A DNA stretch of 64,000 bases from Serratia symbiotica (GCF_000821185.2 NZ_CP050855.1:1054001-1118000); one strand, 5' to 3'. Shown: positions 51,689 to 62,041, counted from the first letter of the stretch. A program made the numbers and translations. The notes: a model not told the origin generated them from the sequence alone.

Positions 51689-53161
51689 CTAAGCGGCTAG
51701 CAATTGCTCTGCGGTATCGACAACCAGCGCCAGCAGCGCTTTGATGTCTTCCAAACGAACGGTCGGGTTTAATAGCGTCATCTTGAGGCAGGTAACACCG
51801 TTAAACTCGGTAACACCGACGTTAGCATGCCCAGATGCCAACAAGGCATCGCCAATACGTTGGTTAAGCAGTGCCACGGCGGTGTCTCCGCTCGCTGCCA
51901 GCGTCGGCGGGCAATAGCGGAACAACACGCTGGCCAATTGTGGCTGCATCATCAATGCCAATGACGACTGATCGACAATATAACGTGCGGCCTGCTGTGC
52001 CAGAGTGATACCATGATCGATGATCTCAGCGTATTGCTTTTGACCCAAGGCTTCCAACCCCATCCACAGTTTTAACGCATCAAAACGGCGGGTGGTTTGC
52101 AAAGATTTGGCAACCAGATTGGGTACACCCTGAGCTTCGTCGAATTCGGAATTCAGGTAGGCTGCCTGATAGCGCATCAGTTCATAGTGCCTGGCTTCTT
52201 TCAGCAAGAAGGCACCGCAACTGATGGGCTGGAAGAATTGCTTGTGGAAGTCCAGCGTAATGGAATCCGCCGATTCAATGCCATCCAGGTAATCACGGTA
52301 CTTCTCAGACAACAGCAGCGCGCCGCCCCAGGCGGCATCTACATGCACCCAGATCTGATGTTGCGCCGCCAGAGCCGCAATGGCACGCAGTGGATCGATT
52401 GCCCCAGCATCGGTAGTGCCCGCTGTGGCGACAATCGCCAGGATCTGCTCGTCCTTGGCTTTTGCCTGCGCCACCTTTTCGGTTAAGTCATTCAGATCCA
52501 TACGCGCGAATTGATCGGTTTTTACCAGGGTGACGGATTGGTAACCTAACCCCAGCAAGGCCATATTTTTGCGCACCGAGAAGTGGGCATTTTCAGAGCA
52601 TAACACTTTAATCTTGCTCAAGTTACCCACCAAACCATCCTGCTGGACAGCGTGCCCCTGCCGTGCGAAGAAAGCATCGCGTGCCAACATCAGCCCCATT
52701 AGGTTGCTCTGGGTTCCACCGCTGGTAAATACCCCCGCATCGCCAGATGGGTAACCTACCTGGGCGCGTAGCCATTCGATCAACTTTATCTCGATGAGGG
52801 TGGCCGAAGGGCTTTGATCCCAAGAGTCCATACTCTGGTTGGTGGCATTGATCATCACTTCAGCGGCCTGGCTAACCACCAGGCTTGGGCAATGTAAATG
52901 CGCCACGCACTGCGGGTGATGCACCGACAAGCTATCCTTTAAAAAGTACTCGACCGCACGGGCGATTGCCGCTTGGTTGCCCAATCCCTGCACAGTGAAA
53001 TCCAGCGTAATACACTCACGCAGTTCGGCGATAGTTTTCCCTTGATACATTTCGGGTTGTTGCAGCCACTGCACAACCGCTTGGCTGCTTTGCTCGATTG
53101 CCTGTCGATAGGCCTCGATGCTTGGCAGTGAGGCGGACAAAATAGGGTTTGATTTGCTCAT
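51689..53161 (-). CDS. ddc: L-2,4-diaminobutyrate decarboxylase
   Basis: PLP group II decarboxylase forming 1,3-diaminopropane from L-2,4-diaminobutyrate. 490 residues. Recognisable blocks: HLHCPSLVVSQAAEVMINAT, VFTSGGTQSNLMGLMLARDA, AGTTDAGAIDPLRAIAALAA, HVDAAWGGALLLSEKYRDYL and the PLP-Lys segment SITLDFHKQFFQPISCGAFL. The 11-bp gap after dat indicates one operon and a two-step pathway from aspartate semialdehyde. 1,3-Diaminopropane can serve in polyamines or siderophores; neither pathway is visible here. Confidence 0.95.
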   Translation of the reverse strand: MSKSNPILSASLPSIEAYRQAIEQSSQAVVQWLQQPEMYQGKTIAELRECITLDFTVQGLGNQAAIARAVEYFLKDSLSVHHPQCVAHLHCPSLVVSQAAEVMINATNQSMDSWDQSPSATLIEIKLIEWLRAQVGYPSGDAGVFTSGGTQSNLMGLMLARDAFFARQGHAVQQDGLVGNLSKIKVLCSENAHFSVRKNMALLGLGYQSVTLVKTDQFARMDLNDLTEKVAQAKAKDEQILAIVATAGTTDAGAIDPLRAIAALAAQHQIWVHVDAAWGGALLLSEKYRDYLDGIESADSITLDFHKQFFQPISCGAFLLKEARHYELMRYQAAYLNSEFDEAQGVPNLVAKSLQTTRRFDALKLWMGLEALGQKQYAEIIDHGITLAQQAARYIVDQSSLALMMQPQLASVLFRYCPPTLAASGDTAVALLNQRIGDALLASGHANVGVTEFNGVTCLKMTLLNPTVRLEDIKALLALVVDTAEQLLAA

Positions 53162-53172
53162 TACTGCTCCAT

Positions 53173-54576
53173 TCAGGCCGACTTAGCGCCTGCGGCTATC
53201 AGGGCGTGCTCGAATTTATCCAAGAATATAGCCAATTCGTCGTTGGTGATCAGCAAAGAAGGCAGTAAGCGCAGAACGCAGCCATTGCGCCCGCCACGCT
53301 CCAGGATCAGCCCGGCTTCAAAGCATTTTTTTTGCAGCAATGCACTGAGCTGGCTATCCGCAGGGTAGCAACCCATATGATCCTGTGCTTCGTTAGGTTT
53401 CACGATTTCAATGCCGATCATCAGCCCCAGACCGCGTACGTGACCTATCATTGGATAGCGTTTTTGCAGCTCGACCAGCTTGGCTTTCAGCCACTCTCCC
53501 TGAGTGGCTACTTTGTCGGCAACCTGATGCACTTTGAGGTATTGCAAAGTAGCCAGGCCAGTGGCCATTGCCAACTGATTGCCACGGAAGGTACCCGTAT
53601 GGTGACCAGGTTCCCAGGCATCAAACTGTTTCTTGATACCCAATACCGCCAGTGGCATGCCACCGCCAACCGCTTTAGACATGACGATGATATCCGGTTC
53701 TATGCCAGCGTGTTCGAAGGCAAACAGCTTACCCGTGCGGGCAAAACCAGCCTGAACTTCGTCGATAATCAACAAAATTCCGTGTTCTTGCGTGATTTTG
53801 CGAATGCGCTGTAACCACTCGACAGGGGCGGGGTTTACGCCGCCTTCACCTTGTACAGCTTCCAGAATCACCGCAGCCGGTTTGCGCACGCCGCTTTCGA
53901 CATCGTTAATCAGGTTTTCAAAATAATAGGTCAATGCTTTGACACCCGCCTTGCCGCCAATGCCCAGCGGGCAACGATACAGGTGTGGGTATGGCATAAA
54001 CTGCACTTCCGGCATCATGCCGTTGATCGCTTCTTTCGGCGACAGGTTGCCGGTAACCGCCAAGGCACCATGGGTCATGCCGTGATAACCGCCGGAAAAG
54101 CTGATCACACCGGTACGGCCCGTGTGTTTTTTCGCCAGTTTTAGGGCGGCTTCAACCGCATCTGCGCCGGAAGGGCCACAGAACTGCAAGCAATATTCTT
54201 TGCCTTGGCCTGGTAACAGGGAAAGCAGGTAAGCGGAGAACTTATCTTTTAACGGGGTAGTGAGATCCAAAGTATGTAACGGCAAGCCGCTGGTAATGAC
54301 ATTTTTGATGCTTTGCAGTACGTCAGGGTGGTTATGTCCAAGCGCCAGCGTTCCCGCGCCAGCAAGACAATCAAGATAATGATTATTTTCCACGTCAGTG
54401 ATCCAAACACCTTGGGCTTTGGCAATCGCCAAAGGTAGTTTTCGTGGATAACTCCTAACATTCGACTCAAATTCGGCCTGTCTAGCCAGATAGGCGTCAT
54501 TGTTTCCATTTAATGAATTCACAACGAAAGTAAATGGATTCGCAACTAAATTATCAATACGGACTTTATCCGTCAT
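53173..54576 (-). CDS. dat: Diaminobutyrate-2-oxoglutarate aminotransferase
   Basis: Class III PLP aminotransferase making L-2,4-diaminobutyrate from aspartate semialdehyde and glutamate. 467 residues from ATG 54576 ([15 protein letters not shown]), which has GGGAGAG seven bases upstream; ATG 54579 is equally in frame and a longer frame to 54633 lacks a site. Blocks: [87 protein letters not shown] (PLP Lys), [13 protein letters not shown]. Followed by ddc. Confidence 0.95.
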   Translation of the reverse strand: MTDKVRIDNLVANPFTFVVNSLNGNNDAYLARQAEFESNVRSYPRKLPLAIAKAQGVWITDVENNHYLDCLAGAGTLALGHNHPDVLQSIKNVITSGLPLHTLDLTTPLKDKFSAYLLSLLPGQGKEYCLQFCGPSGADAVEAALKLAKKHTGRTGVISFSGGYHGMTHGALAVTGNLSPKEAINGMMPEVQFMPYPHLYRCPLGIGGKAGVKALTYYFENLINDVESGVRKPAAVILEAVQGEGGVNPAPVEWLQRIRKITQEHGILLIIDEVQAGFARTGKLFAFEHAGIEPDIIVMSKAVGGGMPLAVLGIKKQFDAWEPGHHTGTFRGNQLAMATGLATLQYLKVHQVADKVATQGEWLKAKLVELQKRYPMIGHVRGLGLMIGIEIVKPNEAQDHMGCYPADSQLSALLQKKCFEAGLILERGGRNGCVLRLLPSLLITNDELAIFLDKFEHALIAAGAKSA

Positions 54577-54880
54577 CATATCTCTCCCACAACCGGGGGT
54601 ATTAATACATCCTGGTTGAATTAATTGGTTCAAAAAGCCATTGGCCTGCGAAAAGCGCGTACAATATATGGTTTTTGGCGGGGCTACTCAACCGCTTATT
54701 TTGTTTATAATTGTTTACTTTTTTCTTATGTCAATCAATGTGTTGCTTATTTGTTAATGGTTTTGCCGGACATTGTTCTACAACAAACACTTAACAAATG
54801 GTGGGTTAGCTTGGTGAGCCGGGGAGCCGATTATTAAGGTGGAGTATTTGCCTATAATAATAATAAAAAATAAAGGTGCT

Positions 54881-54935
54881 TATACCCGCCATACTTCAAG
54901 TTGCCTGTGTGCCATTTTTACTATTTATATCAGTA
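54881..54935 (-). repeat. ERIC end fragment
   Basis: TATACCCGCCATACTTCAAG followed by TTGCCTGTGTG repeats the terminal sequence of the element at 3580. Similarity fades after about 54915 and there is no right end. Adjoins a copy of the MITE-like element. Confidence 0.6.
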
Positions 54936-54937
54936 AC

Positions 54938-55115
54938 TTATAACATAACCATAAGGTTATTTTATTTGCCATTTTGGTCAAGGGCAGTGCTCACCCTCCT
55001 CACGGACTCCCTGGTACGCGCCAGTTGTTGCGTGCTGTCCGTGTCCAAACGGTGCTGCTACTGAGCTTCAGCGCATCTACATTGTGGTGCCTTGATGGCG
55101 TCTGGAATATAGAGA
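54938..55115 (+). repeat. Decayed copy of the MITE-like element
   Basis: The interior ATTTGCCATTTTGGTCAAGG, CACCCTCCTCACGGACTCCC and GCTGTCCGTGTCCAAAC follows the 161-bp element (read from its minus strand) over about 100 bp with roughly 80% agreement by eye. Ends are degraded: ACCATAAGGTTA at the left and GGCGTCTGGAATATAGAG at the right. Lies in the dat-panB gap; no gene in 54577-55235. Confidence 0.6.
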
Positions 55116-55235
55116 AATATCTTCAGTGATCAGAAAAAATGATTCTTTACGGACGACAACTGTCTTTCTGATCCAGAGCAGGTATTATCGCACCTGCCAT
55201 ACATTTATTAACTGAACAGTTTATATGAGAACACC

Positions 55236-56036
55236 ATGCCATCAATTACACTCACTCACCTCAAAAATCTTAAACATCGCGGCGAGAAAATTACGATGCT
55301 CACCTGCTACGATGCCATCTTTGCGCATGAACTAAGCTCCGCAGGTGTGGAAATGCTGCTTATCGGCGATACTCTGGGAATGATCCTACAGGGGCATGAC
55401 AGCACCCTGCCGGTAACGCTGGCTGACATGGTTTATCACACCGCCTGCGTCAGACGCGGGAACAACGGCGGCTTTATTATCGCCGATCTTTCTTTCATGA
55501 CCTTTTCTTCACCCGAACAGGCTCTGCACAGTTCGGCGCAACTGATGCAGGCCGGTGCTCAGATGGTCAAGCTGGAAGGGGGAGAATGGCTCTGTGAGAC
55601 GGTGCGTCAGTTAACGCGTAACGGTGTTCCTGTTTGCCCACACATTGGGTTGACGCCTCAGTCCGTGAACGTTTTTGGCGGATTTAAGGTACAGGGACGG
55701 GAGCAGAAACAGGCGGAGGCTTTGATCGAAACCGCGAAGAAATTTGAAGGAGCGGGTGCCGCCATGTTGCTGGTTGAAGCCGTACCCCCATCCCTGGGCA
55801 AAGCGCTGAGCGAGGCGGTAACAATACCTGTGATTGGTATTGGTGCGGGTCCTGATACTGACGGTCAGGTTCTGGTTCTGCACGATATGCTCGGCCTGAG
55901 CATGACCGGCCGGATACCTAAATTTGTGAGGAACTTTATGAAAGGTCAGGAAGACATTCAGGGTGCGATAAAAAGTTATATTGCAGCAGTGAAAGACGGT
56001 ATTTTCCCGGCGCCGGAACACTGTTACGCAGAATGA
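55236..56036 (+). CDS. panB: 3-methyl-2-oxobutanoate hydroxymethyltransferase
   Basis: Transfers a hydroxymethyl group from methylene-tetrahydrofolate to alpha-ketoisovalerate, giving ketopantoate for pantothenate/CoA. 266 residues, complete: [40 protein letters not shown] (metal Asp), [50 protein letters not shown] (catalytic Glu) and [20 protein letters not shown]. Usually panB sits beside panC; here panC is absent and the flanks are repeats and gene fragments, so this may be a second, transferred copy or part of a dedicated pathway. SD is weak (GAGAACACC). Confidence 0.92.
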   Translation: MPSITLTHLKNLKHRGEKITMLTCYDAIFAHELSSAGVEMLLIGDTLGMILQGHDSTLPVTLADMVYHTACVRRGNNGGFIIADLSFMTFSSPEQALHSSAQLMQAGAQMVKLEGGEWLCETVRQLTRNGVPVCPHIGLTPQSVNVFGGFKVQGREQKQAEALIETAKKFEGAGAAMLLVEAVPPSLGKALSEAVTIPVIGIGAGPDTDGQVLVLHDMLGLSMTGRIPKFVRNFMKGQEDIQGAIKSYIAAVKDGIFPAPEHCYAE

Positions 56037-56064
56037 GTGGTATAACCGGCACCAATCAGGTTGA

Positions 56065-56244
56065 ACACACAGCGCAGAGGCTCATGCGCGTTTCCATAAG
56101 ATCTTGGAATCCTTTAACGGTTTTATCCCTGAAAAGAACATGAACTATGATGATAATTTTCAGTTCAATGAAGCAGAATGGAACATGGTAAACCGAGCCA
56201 CAGAGATTTATGAAAAAATCAAATCGTATGCCATAAATCTGTAA
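56065..56244 (+). pseudogene. C-terminal fragment of an unrecognised protein
   Basis: A 59-codon open frame without start codon, reading ...AEAHARFHKILESFNGFIPE and NEAEWNMVNRATEIYEKIKS to a TAA at 56242. The helical, His/Glu-rich style recalls the end of haem-oxygenase-like proteins, but this is only an impression. It follows panB by 28 bp and may be what remains of its operon partner, lost by deletion. Confidence 0.4.
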
Positions 56245-56316
56245 ATCAAACCTGCCACCGGTGATACACTACTGGTGGCATTAAGGAAGAAAAATGAGAA
56301 AAAGTGGTTTAATAGG

Positions 56317-57575
56317 GAGTGTTAGAAATTCTGTGTCATTCCAGTAATATCTCTAGAAAAAGAAATGACACATGTCCCAATCCTTCGATTTCGATAAAGC
56401 CCTGAAAGCACTTCAGGATGGTCAAGCCTTGACAGGCAAAGATGGCTAACTCCGTTAATCAAGCCGCTGACGGAGGCTGCTTTGGCTGCTGAGCTTGACT
56501 CCTGTATGGCTCAAGTCATTGAAGCAAAATGTAAAACCGGCTCAACTAAAAAAACAGTCAAAATACCCACGGGCGTTTTTGAATTGGCCACGCCCCACGC
56601 TCGTAACGGCTCTTTCGAACCGCAATGGGTGAAAAAAAACAGACCACGCTTTCCGACGAGATCGAGCGTAAAATCATTCGGATGTTTGCCCTCGGCATGA
56701 GTTACAAAGATATCAGTCAAGAAATCGAAGATTTATACGCGTTTAGAATATCCAGCGCCACGATCAGCGCCGTCAGCGATAAGGTGATACCTGAGTTAAA
56801 ACAGTGGCAACAGCGCCCACTGGAGGCGGTGTATCCCTTTGTCTGTCTGGATGCGATCCGCGACGGACGTTATCAAAGCAAAGCTGTGTACAGGGTTCTC
56901 GCGCTGGAGCTGGAAGGCATGAAAGAGATCCTGGGCCTGTATCTGTCTGAAAAAGAAGGCGCTAACTTCTGGCTGTCGGTACTGACCGATCTGCAAAACC
57001 GTGGTGTGGATGATATTCTGATCGCCTGTGTGAATGGCCTGACCGGATCCCCTGAAGCGATAAACAGCCTTTACCCGGATAGCGAAGTCCAGCTCTGTGT
57101 TATCCATCAGATCCGTAACTCGATAAAATACGTCGCCTCAAAGCATCATAAAGCGTTTATGGCCGACCTGAAGCCAGTGTATCGAGCGGTATCAAAAGAG
57201 GCGGCAGAAACGGCGCCGAATGAGTTGGAAGAGAAATGGGGCCAGCAGTACCCGGTGGTGCTCCAGTCGTGGTGAAGGAGATGGGATAATCTGTCGCATT
57301 ACTTCCGGTATCCGGCGACGATCCGTAAAGTCATTTACACCACGAACGCCATTGGATCCGTTCACCGCCAGTTCAAAAAACTGGCGAAAAATCCTAATAA
57401 AAACAGTCTATTGAAGTTTCTTTGTCTGGGGTTAATGAACGCGCAGAAAAAACGGACAATGCCTATCCAGAGCTGGAATTTGACATTGTCCCAGTTAGCG
57501 ATCTATTTTGAAGGCCGCCTCGATAAAGTGATTACGTTGTAGAACTTTTAATGTGACACAGAATTCTGAACGCTC
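56317..57575 (+). mobile_element. IS256-family element, inactive
   Basis: Ends GAGTGTTAGAAATTCTGTGT (left) and GAGCGTTCAGAATTCTGTGT (right, reverse strand) agree at 18 of 22 terminal bases and enclose 1,259 bp holding one transposase pseudogene. No clear target duplication is seen, so flanks may have been rearranged. It separates the fragment after panB from the broken sulfotransferase-like gene. Confidence 0.85.
56372..57542 (+). pseudogene. IS256-family transposase, broken
   Basis: The frame begins MSQSFDFDKALKALQDGQAL and stops at once (TGGCTAACTCC). It goes on in other frames: AALAAELDSCMAQVIEAKCK, then TTLSDEIERKIIRMFALGMS, DISQEIEDLYAFRISSATIS, VCLDAIRDGRYQSKAVYRVL (a few residues lost after the first catalytic Asp), DILIACVNGLTGSPEAINSL, then a TGA at 57273-57275. 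It ends with KVIYTTNAIGSVHRQFKKLA and MPIQSWNLTLSQLAIYFEGR to TAG 57540-57542. Several stops and shifts make it inactive. Confidence 0.9.
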
Positions 57576-57889
57576 GGTTTTGCGCGAGCGCAAGCATGCC
57601 TTGGGCTTGCGATACCCTGGTTGAAAATATTATCGCCAACATAAGAGAGGCCCAAATAGGCCATCTCTTTCAGGAACAGCGCCGGGGTGTCGATGGACAA
57701 CAATTGTCGATCAACCACTTCGCCAGTTTGCTCCCAAAGCTCTGCGATCCCCGTACATATCGGTCATTCTGTCTTTGGAAAAGTAGTAGATTCAAATAAG
57801 CCAGTGGTGTCGTCGCGCATCTGAAATGATTTCAGCATTGCTGTGGACAATGAACGAGCCGGCCCCCATAAAAAGATAATCTTCGACAT
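57576..57889 (-). pseudogene. Sulfotransferase-like protein, 5' fragment
   Basis: ATG at 57889, with AGGA seven bases upstream, opens MSKIIFLWGPARSLSTAMLK (a phosphosulfate-loop-like RSxST motif) and QMRDDTTGLFEST, then hits a TGA. A shifted frame gives YYFSKDRMTDMYGDRRALGA, and the first frame then resumes with SIDTPALFLKEMAYLGLSYV. The reading stops being recognisable at the IS256 right end, so the gene was truncated there and has frameshifts. Family assignment is tentative. Confidence 0.5.
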
Positions 57890-57929
57890 GGTTATTCCTG
57901 CTAACGTAATGGATAAATATAGGTGGGAT

Positions 57930-57957
57930 AAAACAGGGGCAGTAGTACTGGCCCCTG
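57930..57957 (-). terminator. Terminator of ydgA
   Basis: CAGGGGC/GCCCCTG stem with a 10-base loop and TTTTA on the minus strand, just after the ydgA stop. Confidence 0.7.
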
Positions 57958-57965
57958 AGGAGAAC

Positions 57966-59471
57966 CTAGGGTGCTGCGGCTGGAACGGCACCTTGCGTTG
58001 GGTCACTGTCTTTAGGGACGGGTAGGCCGAACATGCTCATGAACTCTTGTAGCGACATCTTGCTACCGTTCAAGTCAAACTGACTGTCTGCGTAGTGTAA
58101 GTTGCTGCTGATCACATTGTCTTTCTGGGTGGCAAGTTTAAACATCTGGCTCATTGTCGCTAGCCCCTGCACTTGCTGCTGTGCGAGCTTACGTGCATCT
58201 TCTGCGTTGTAGCCCTGTAACCGCGCGGCCTGCGTCGTGGTTTCGGTCGCCATGGTGAGCGGAATAGTCAGGTGGGCGTCCAATTTTTTAATCGAACGGG
58301 TGATCAGTTGATCTAACGACTCAGCTTGCGACGGAGCAGTCAATGCCAGATCCAGCGTGAAGTGGCTCTCGCCTTGGCTGTTTTTCCAGCTTAGCGGTGC
58401 TACGCTGATGGTCGGATTGTTCTTCAGCAGCAGCGGCAAGTGTTGTAGCAGAATATCGGTGGTTTGCCGCTCATAAGTGGCAAGCCCCACGCCCTGACCA
58501 TGCTGCAACAGAGCCAGAGCCTGCTGATTGTAGTGATTGGTAAATTCTTTCAACGAGTTACCTTCAATCTTGTCGATTTTCAACGTCAGTTTACCGGCTC
58601 CGAAATCGTTGCCCTGGATCTTCAGCGCGTCCAGGGTGTAATCGATCTGTCCACCAATGTTGTTACCTTGCTCACCAAATTTGCTCACCAGGTTAAAGCC
58701 GTCTAACGCTACGGTGTCCCTGCCATCGACGGCCAGTTTGAAGTGCTTCATGGTTATGGTCTGATCGCTGAGGTCTATATCGAACTGGCTAGCATGACTG
58801 GCACGCTTGAGGCTAACACCATGAACGCTGATTTGCTCGGTCTGGCCGAACCCATTCGGGCCGCTGAACACGGCGCTAGCGTTGTTGGCATCAAGCACAA
58901 TGGCGGTCATGTCACGCGATACGTCGGCATTGAGGGTACCGCCACTGAATTTCAGCGAGGAGTTCCCTATTGGGTATTCCAACGGGGTGATGTTGATGGC
59001 GGAAGACGTGTCACCGCTGTAGGAGATACGAGAGATGGCGTTGAACGGTGATTTCCCCTTGGTGATATCAAACAGGTTTCTTACCGCTGTGGTGTTCTCC
59101 AACTCGAGATGCGCCGATGCCATGCTTGGCAGCAGGTTGAACCTTTTCAACTGAGCAAATGGAAATGGGCCGTGCTCAATGGTTGCAAGGAAGGCCACTT
59201 CATCGCTGGGCTTCAGCGCTATGGCATCGGGGGGCGCGCTACCATCAGAGCGCAGCACATAGCGGATTTTGCTGCTAAAAATGCCGCGCTGAACATGCTC
59301 ATAGCCCAGTTTAGCCCCAGTCTTGGGCAGGAAATCCTGCAACTGACGATTGGCGTTATTAACCACTTCGTCCATCCGTTGCTCGATCAGTTTGCCAGTG
59401 AACCAGGAAGCTCCAGTCCATGCTGCGCCAGCAGCAACAATGACGCTAACTGTGACTAACGATTTTTTCAT
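57966..59471 (-). CDS. ydgA: YdgA family protein (DUF945)
   Basis: Exported or membrane-anchored protein of unknown function, 501 residues, E. coli YdgA length. N-terminal hydrophobic segment MKKSLVTVSVIVAAGAAWTG. DUF945 features: IEHGPFPFAQLKRFNLLPSM, DITKGKSPFNAISRISYSGD, TISVAPLSWKNSQGESHFTL, LQGYNAEDARKLAQQQVQGL and FDLNGSKMSLQEFMSMFGLP. Alanine/proline-rich C-terminus. Next to manA, as in E. coli. Confidence 0.93.
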   Translation of the reverse strand: MKKSLVTVSVIVAAGAAWTGASWFTGKLIEQRMDEVVNNANRQLQDFLPKTGAKLGYEHVQRGIFSSKIRYVLRSDGSAPPDAIALKPSDEVAFLATIEHGPFPFAQLKRFNLLPSMASAHLELENTTAVRNLFDITKGKSPFNAISRISYSGDTSSAINITPLEYPIGNSSLKFSGGTLNADVSRDMTAIVLDANNASAVFSGPNGFGQTEQISVHGVSLKRASHASQFDIDLSDQTITMKHFKLAVDGRDTVALDGFNLVSKFGEQGNNIGGQIDYTLDALKIQGNDFGAGKLTLKIDKIEGNSLKEFTNHYNQQALALLQHGQGVGLATYERQTTDILLQHLPLLLKNNPTISVAPLSWKNSQGESHFTLDLALTAPSQAESLDQLITRSIKKLDAHLTIPLTMATETTTQAARLQGYNAEDARKLAQQQVQGLATMSQMFKLATQKDNVISSNLHYADSQFDLNGSKMSLQEFMSMFGLPVPKDSDPTQGAVPAAAP

Positions 59472-59592
59472 AAGTTGTGATCATCCTTTATAAACCCGTC
59501 TGTCTCGCCTAGATGAATAGGCAAAATAGGCGCAACATAAAAACGCCCTCTACGTTTAATTGTGCGGGCAACCCTACAATTATGCCAAGAAA

Positions 59593-60771
59593 TCACGGTA
59601 GCAGGTTGTAAACGCGGGCGATACGCCCGTTACCGCTAGCGTTGACTGGCGATTCAAACGCGCCGATAAAGCAGGATCTACCCGGCTTTAATACCCATTG
59701 TTGTCCTTGCTTTTCCAGCACTGCCTCACCGTTAACGCAAAATACGATGGCTGCGCTGTTTTGCACCAATGCCTGTGGCGTAGCAGTCAGTTCATGCAAC
59801 GAGAAGGCGAAATCCTCTACCGGGATGGGGAAAAACAGTTCGTTACCCCGCTGTTCAGGCTGAACCAGTAAAGCAGACGCAGGCTGTGGACGGAATTGCA
59901 GGTTGGCCAGCAACTGAGGAATATCGATGAACTTTGGCGTCAGGCCAGCACGCAGCACGTTATCCGAGTTGGCCATCACTTCCAGTGCTACGCCTTTCAG
60001 GTAAGCGTGCGGCGTTTCGGCATGTAGGAACATCGCCTCACCTGGTTCAAGCTGCACGAGGTTCAGCAGTAGGGGGGAGAATAAACCACTGTCTTGCGGG
60101 TAAAAACCAGCGATAAAGCGCAGGGTATCCCAGGGTTCACCCTGTTGGTTATTTAGTGCGACTTTTAACACGTCAAGCGCCCGCGATTTCTGTGTACCAC
60201 TGATCGCCAATAGGCTAGCGAATAGGCTGGACAAATGTGCGATATCCGGCTGATCCAAGAAAGTAGGGATATCCTGGTGTGCGTCGGCGATCGGTTGCAG
60301 CAAAGAAACGATATCGTCCAGAGTGCGAAAGCCGTTCATTGCCAGGAACGGCGTCAGTGCGAACACCAGTTCTGGCTTGTGGTTCGGATCTTTAAAGCTG
60401 CGTTCTGCGGCATCCAACGGAATACCGGCGGCATTTTCTTTGGCGTAGCCGGCTTCGGCGGCGGTTTTGCTGGGGTGCACTTGAATCGACAGTGGCTGAT
60501 CGGCGCACAGCACCTTGAACAGGAACGGCAACTCGCCAAAGCGGTTGGCGATGTCGGCTCCCAACTGCTTTGACGGATCTTCATCGATCAGTTCGCGCAG
60601 TGAGCGCAGCCCACCATTACCGTCCGCCACATAGGAAGGGCTTTTAGGGTGAGCCCCCATCCATAGCTCGGCCATGGGTTTTTGGTTGGTATTGGTGATA
60701 CCGAAGAGTTGAGTTAGCGCGTCATAGCTGCCCCAGGCATAGTTCTGCACCGAGTTAGTCATCTTTTGCAT
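59593..60771 (-). CDS. manA: Mannose-6-phosphate isomerase
   Basis: Type I zinc phosphomannose isomerase linking mannose-6-P and fructose-6-P. 392 residues from ATG 60771 (MQKMTNSVQNYAWGSYDALT), the E. coli start; an ATG at 60783 adds four residues. Zinc ligands lie in ADQPLSIQVHPSKTAAEAGY and PGEAMFLHAETPHAYLKGVA; NHKPELVFAL and NSDNVLRAGLTPKFID are conserved. Single gene downstream of pspF's back side. Confidence 0.96.
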   Translation of the reverse strand: MQKMTNSVQNYAWGSYDALTQLFGITNTNQKPMAELWMGAHPKSPSYVADGNGGLRSLRELIDEDPSKQLGADIANRFGELPFLFKVLCADQPLSIQVHPSKTAAEAGYAKENAAGIPLDAAERSFKDPNHKPELVFALTPFLAMNGFRTLDDIVSLLQPIADAHQDIPTFLDQPDIAHLSSLFASLLAISGTQKSRALDVLKVALNNQQGEPWDTLRFIAGFYPQDSGLFSPLLLNLVQLEPGEAMFLHAETPHAYLKGVALEVMANSDNVLRAGLTPKFIDIPQLLANLQFRPQPASALLVQPEQRGNELFFPIPVEDFAFSLHELTATPQALVQNSAAIVFCVNGEAVLEKQGQQWVLKPGRSCFIGAFESPVNASGNGRIARVYNLLP

Positions 60772-60966
60772 CTTGAAAAGCATCCTTTGCGTTCATCGTC
60801 GCATCAACGATTGTTAATTTTATGATTTTTATCATTAAAATTTTTTACACACGCCTAATCAAACCGTCACTTTGCAGCGGCTGGCGCGATCAAATCATTA
60901 AGGGGTAAGCCTGTGCCGTTAACCTCGGCAAAGTATAGCGTGGTAACCATCAGTGCAACAAATTCC

Positions 60967-61959
60967 TCAAAGTCGCAATAGCGCATGCTTTTTCAGCATG
61001 CCGCGCAACTGGTGATAGGTTAGCCCCAGCAGTTGCGCCGCCTTACGCTGGTTAAATTTTGCTTGGTGCAGCGCCGCTTCGATCAGCGATTTCTCCTGCC
61101 CCTCTTGCCAAGCCTTTAAATCCAGCGGCAGAGAGGGCTGCGCATCGCAGTAGCCTACTTGTGGCAGTTCGCGATAGGCAAACGGATTGATGACGATCTC
61201 ATCCAACTTGCTGCTACTGGTGCCGTGACGGTATATCGAACGTTCCACCACGTTTTTCAACTCACGCACGTTGCCTGGCCAGTGATAACCCAGCAGGGTA
61301 TCTCTGGCACCTTTGGTGAAACCGGGGAACAGCGGCAACGACAGCTCGCGGCACATGTGGATGGCGAAGTGTTCGGCCAGTAGCATGATGTCTTGCTGAC
61401 GCTGACGCAGCGGCGGTAACTGCACCACGTCAAATGCCAACCGATCCAGCAGGTCAGCGCGGAATTTGCCCGCAGCCGCCAATGCGGGCAGATCGGCATT
61501 GGTGGCGCACACCAAGCGGACATCCACCTGTAGTGGCTGGCTACCGCCGACGCGTTCCAACTGACCATATTCGATCACCCGCAGCAGCTTTTCCTGCACC
61601 AACATCGGCGCGGTAGCTAGCTCATCAAGAAACAGCGTGCCGCCATCGGCGCGTTCAAAGCGCCCCAGATGACGTTTCTGCGCACCGGTAAAGGCACCAG
61701 CTTCGTGGCCGAACAGCTCAGAGTCCAGCAGATTGTCGTTCAGCGCGGCGCAGTTGATCGAGATAAAGGGACCCTGCCAACGGTTTGACAGATAGTGCAG
61801 GCGGTGGGCGATCAGCTCTTTGCCGGTGCCACGTTCGCCGATCACCAGCACCGGTTTGTTCAGTTTCGCCAGTTGAGAGACTTGCTCCAATACTTCGATA
61901 AAGACGTTTGCCTCGCCCAGTAGGTTGTCTAACTGCCCGATCATGATGAAATTCGCCAA
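60967..61959 (-). CDS. pspF: Phage shock protein operon transcriptional activator PspF
   Basis: Sigma-54 enhancer-binding AAA+ activator that lacks an N-terminal receiver domain and is held inactive by PspA. 330 residues: Walker A GERGTGKELIAHRL, the sigma-54-contacting GAFTGA loop (EAGAFTGAQKRHLGRF), Walker B TLFLDELATA, VGGSQPLQVDVRLVCATNAD, and the C-terminal HTH FNQRKAAQLLGLTYHQLRGM. Divergent from pspA with 160 bp between, which must hold its binding sites. Confidence 0.97.
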   Translation of the reverse strand: MANFIMIGQLDNLLGEANVFIEVLEQVSQLAKLNKPVLVIGERGTGKELIAHRLHYLSNRWQGPFISINCAALNDNLLDSELFGHEAGAFTGAQKRHLGRFERADGGTLFLDELATAPMLVQEKLLRVIEYGQLERVGGSQPLQVDVRLVCATNADLPALAAAGKFRADLLDRLAFDVVQLPPLRQRQQDIMLLAEHFAIHMCRELSLPLFPGFTKGARDTLLGYHWPGNVRELKNVVERSIYRHGTSSSKLDEIVINPFAYRELPQVGYCDAQPSLPLDLKAWQEGQEKSLIEAALHQAKFNQRKAAQLLGLTYHQLRGMLKKHALLRL

Positions 61960-62041
61960 TATTTAGTGATAAAAACTACTTTACACTAGCCTTATTGAGA
62001 GTCAAAAATAAATAGTATTTATAATTCAATAAATTAAATGT

